NCBI GenBank assembly: GCA_003142615.1
Contig: PLMW01000085.1
Location: 22,773 to 57,537 of the forward strand
DNA length: 34,765 nt
From: Opitutia bacterium
GTDB lineage: Bacteria > Verrucomicrobiota > Verrucomicrobiia > Opitutales > Opitutaceae
Direction of reading: 5' to 3'
Shown here: positions 34,668 through 34,765 of the stretch, one piece after another
Layout: each line of letters begins with the position of its first letter
How positions within the stretch are numbered: the stretch's first letter is position 1
Program-made: the position numbers and the translations under genes
The notes under the pieces: model-generated
The model's database searches: none
Told to the model about the DNA's origin: nothing
Seen by the model: only the letters and a program-made list of their open reading frames with translations

Positions 34668-34765
34668 CGTCTGGGTGCAGATGCCGCCAGTTGCTGCAGA
34701 CGGCCGTAGAGCCACTCCTGAAAAGGCGCGAGTGGAAACTCCCGCTCAGCCAGCGCCCGAGCGGC
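34664..34765 (-). CDS. 3' end of a truncated-by-window gene (C-terminal 33 residues)
   Basis: On the minus strand an open frame enters from beyond the window and ends at TGA 34664-34666, overlapping the FkbM start as ATGA. The last residues read AREFPLAPFQEWLYGRL-like, in a helical charged C-terminus: ALAEREFPLAPFQEWLYGRL, then QQLAASAPRR. Such a tail resembles the last helix of a GT4 glycosyltransferase, but the domain is not visible. It shows that the operon continues to the right. Confidence 0.6.
   Translation of the reverse strand, partial: AARALAEREFPLAPFQEWLYGRLQQLAASAPRR

Overview
The window is GC-rich, densely coded bacterial chromosome. It has two parts: a housekeeping block (about 1-7570) and a long single-strand surface-polysaccharide locus (about 7554 to the right edge, all genes on the minus strand). 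Gene content, GTG starts on several genes, few clear Shine-Dalgarno sites and the mix of FkbM methyltransferases with many glycosyltransferases suggest a Verrucomicrobiota member, possibly Opitutales. That assignment is inference from style and family resemblance, not from a marker comparison. No tRNA, rRNA, CRISPR array, insertion sequence or phage gene was seen.

Housekeeping block. alr (alanine racemase) and tsaB (tRNA t6A biosynthesis) form a minus-strand pair. They diverge from a plus-strand proteostasis operon tig-clpP-clpX (trigger factor, ClpP protease, ClpX unfoldase), which ends at a clear intrinsic terminator (5583-5612). An M42 metallo-aminopeptidase (minus) and a lone hisA (plus) follow, separated by a short repeat-bearing gap. 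hisA and the last minus-strand gene of the right-hand region overlap tail to tail by 17 bp.

Polysaccharide locus. Between 9807 and the right edge lie 23 complete genes and one partial gene, all on the minus strand, so transcription enters from beyond base 34765. They encode seven GT4-like glycosyltransferases, three GT2-like glycosyltransferases, a tandem pair of GT8-like paralogues of identical length (324 aa each), and a GT-C-like membrane protein. Two further polytopic proteins are an O-antigen-ligase family protein and a second polymerase-like protein with an ILWPNKP motif. There are also a WcaF-type acetyltransferase, a PIG-L deacetylase, four methyltransferases (two of them FkbM type), and a protein of unknown function with a glycosyltransferase-like motif. 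An initiating polyprenyl-phosphate sugar-1-phosphate transferase sits at the downstream end. Nine neighbouring pairs here, plus one pair farther left, are joined by 4-bp ATGA stop/start overlaps, suggesting translational coupling.

A plausible model is that the initiating transferase loads the first sugar on undecaprenyl phosphate. The soluble glycosyltransferases then extend it, the acetyl-, methyl- and deacetylases decorate it, and the two polytopic proteins polymerise or ligate it. No flippase, Wza/Wzc export gene or nucleotide-sugar synthesis gene is present, so those must lie outside the window. Downstream of the locus, past a near-perfect 30-bp inverted repeat (9717-9790), lie a flavin disulfide reductase and a third FkbM methyltransferase.

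The most unusual local signals are an in-register 5' remnant of a GT8-like gene left in the gap at 29142-29206, the tandem GT8-like pair itself, the inverted repeat at 9717-9790, a perfect hairpin at 25381-25401, and FkbM proteins with non-standard motif residues.
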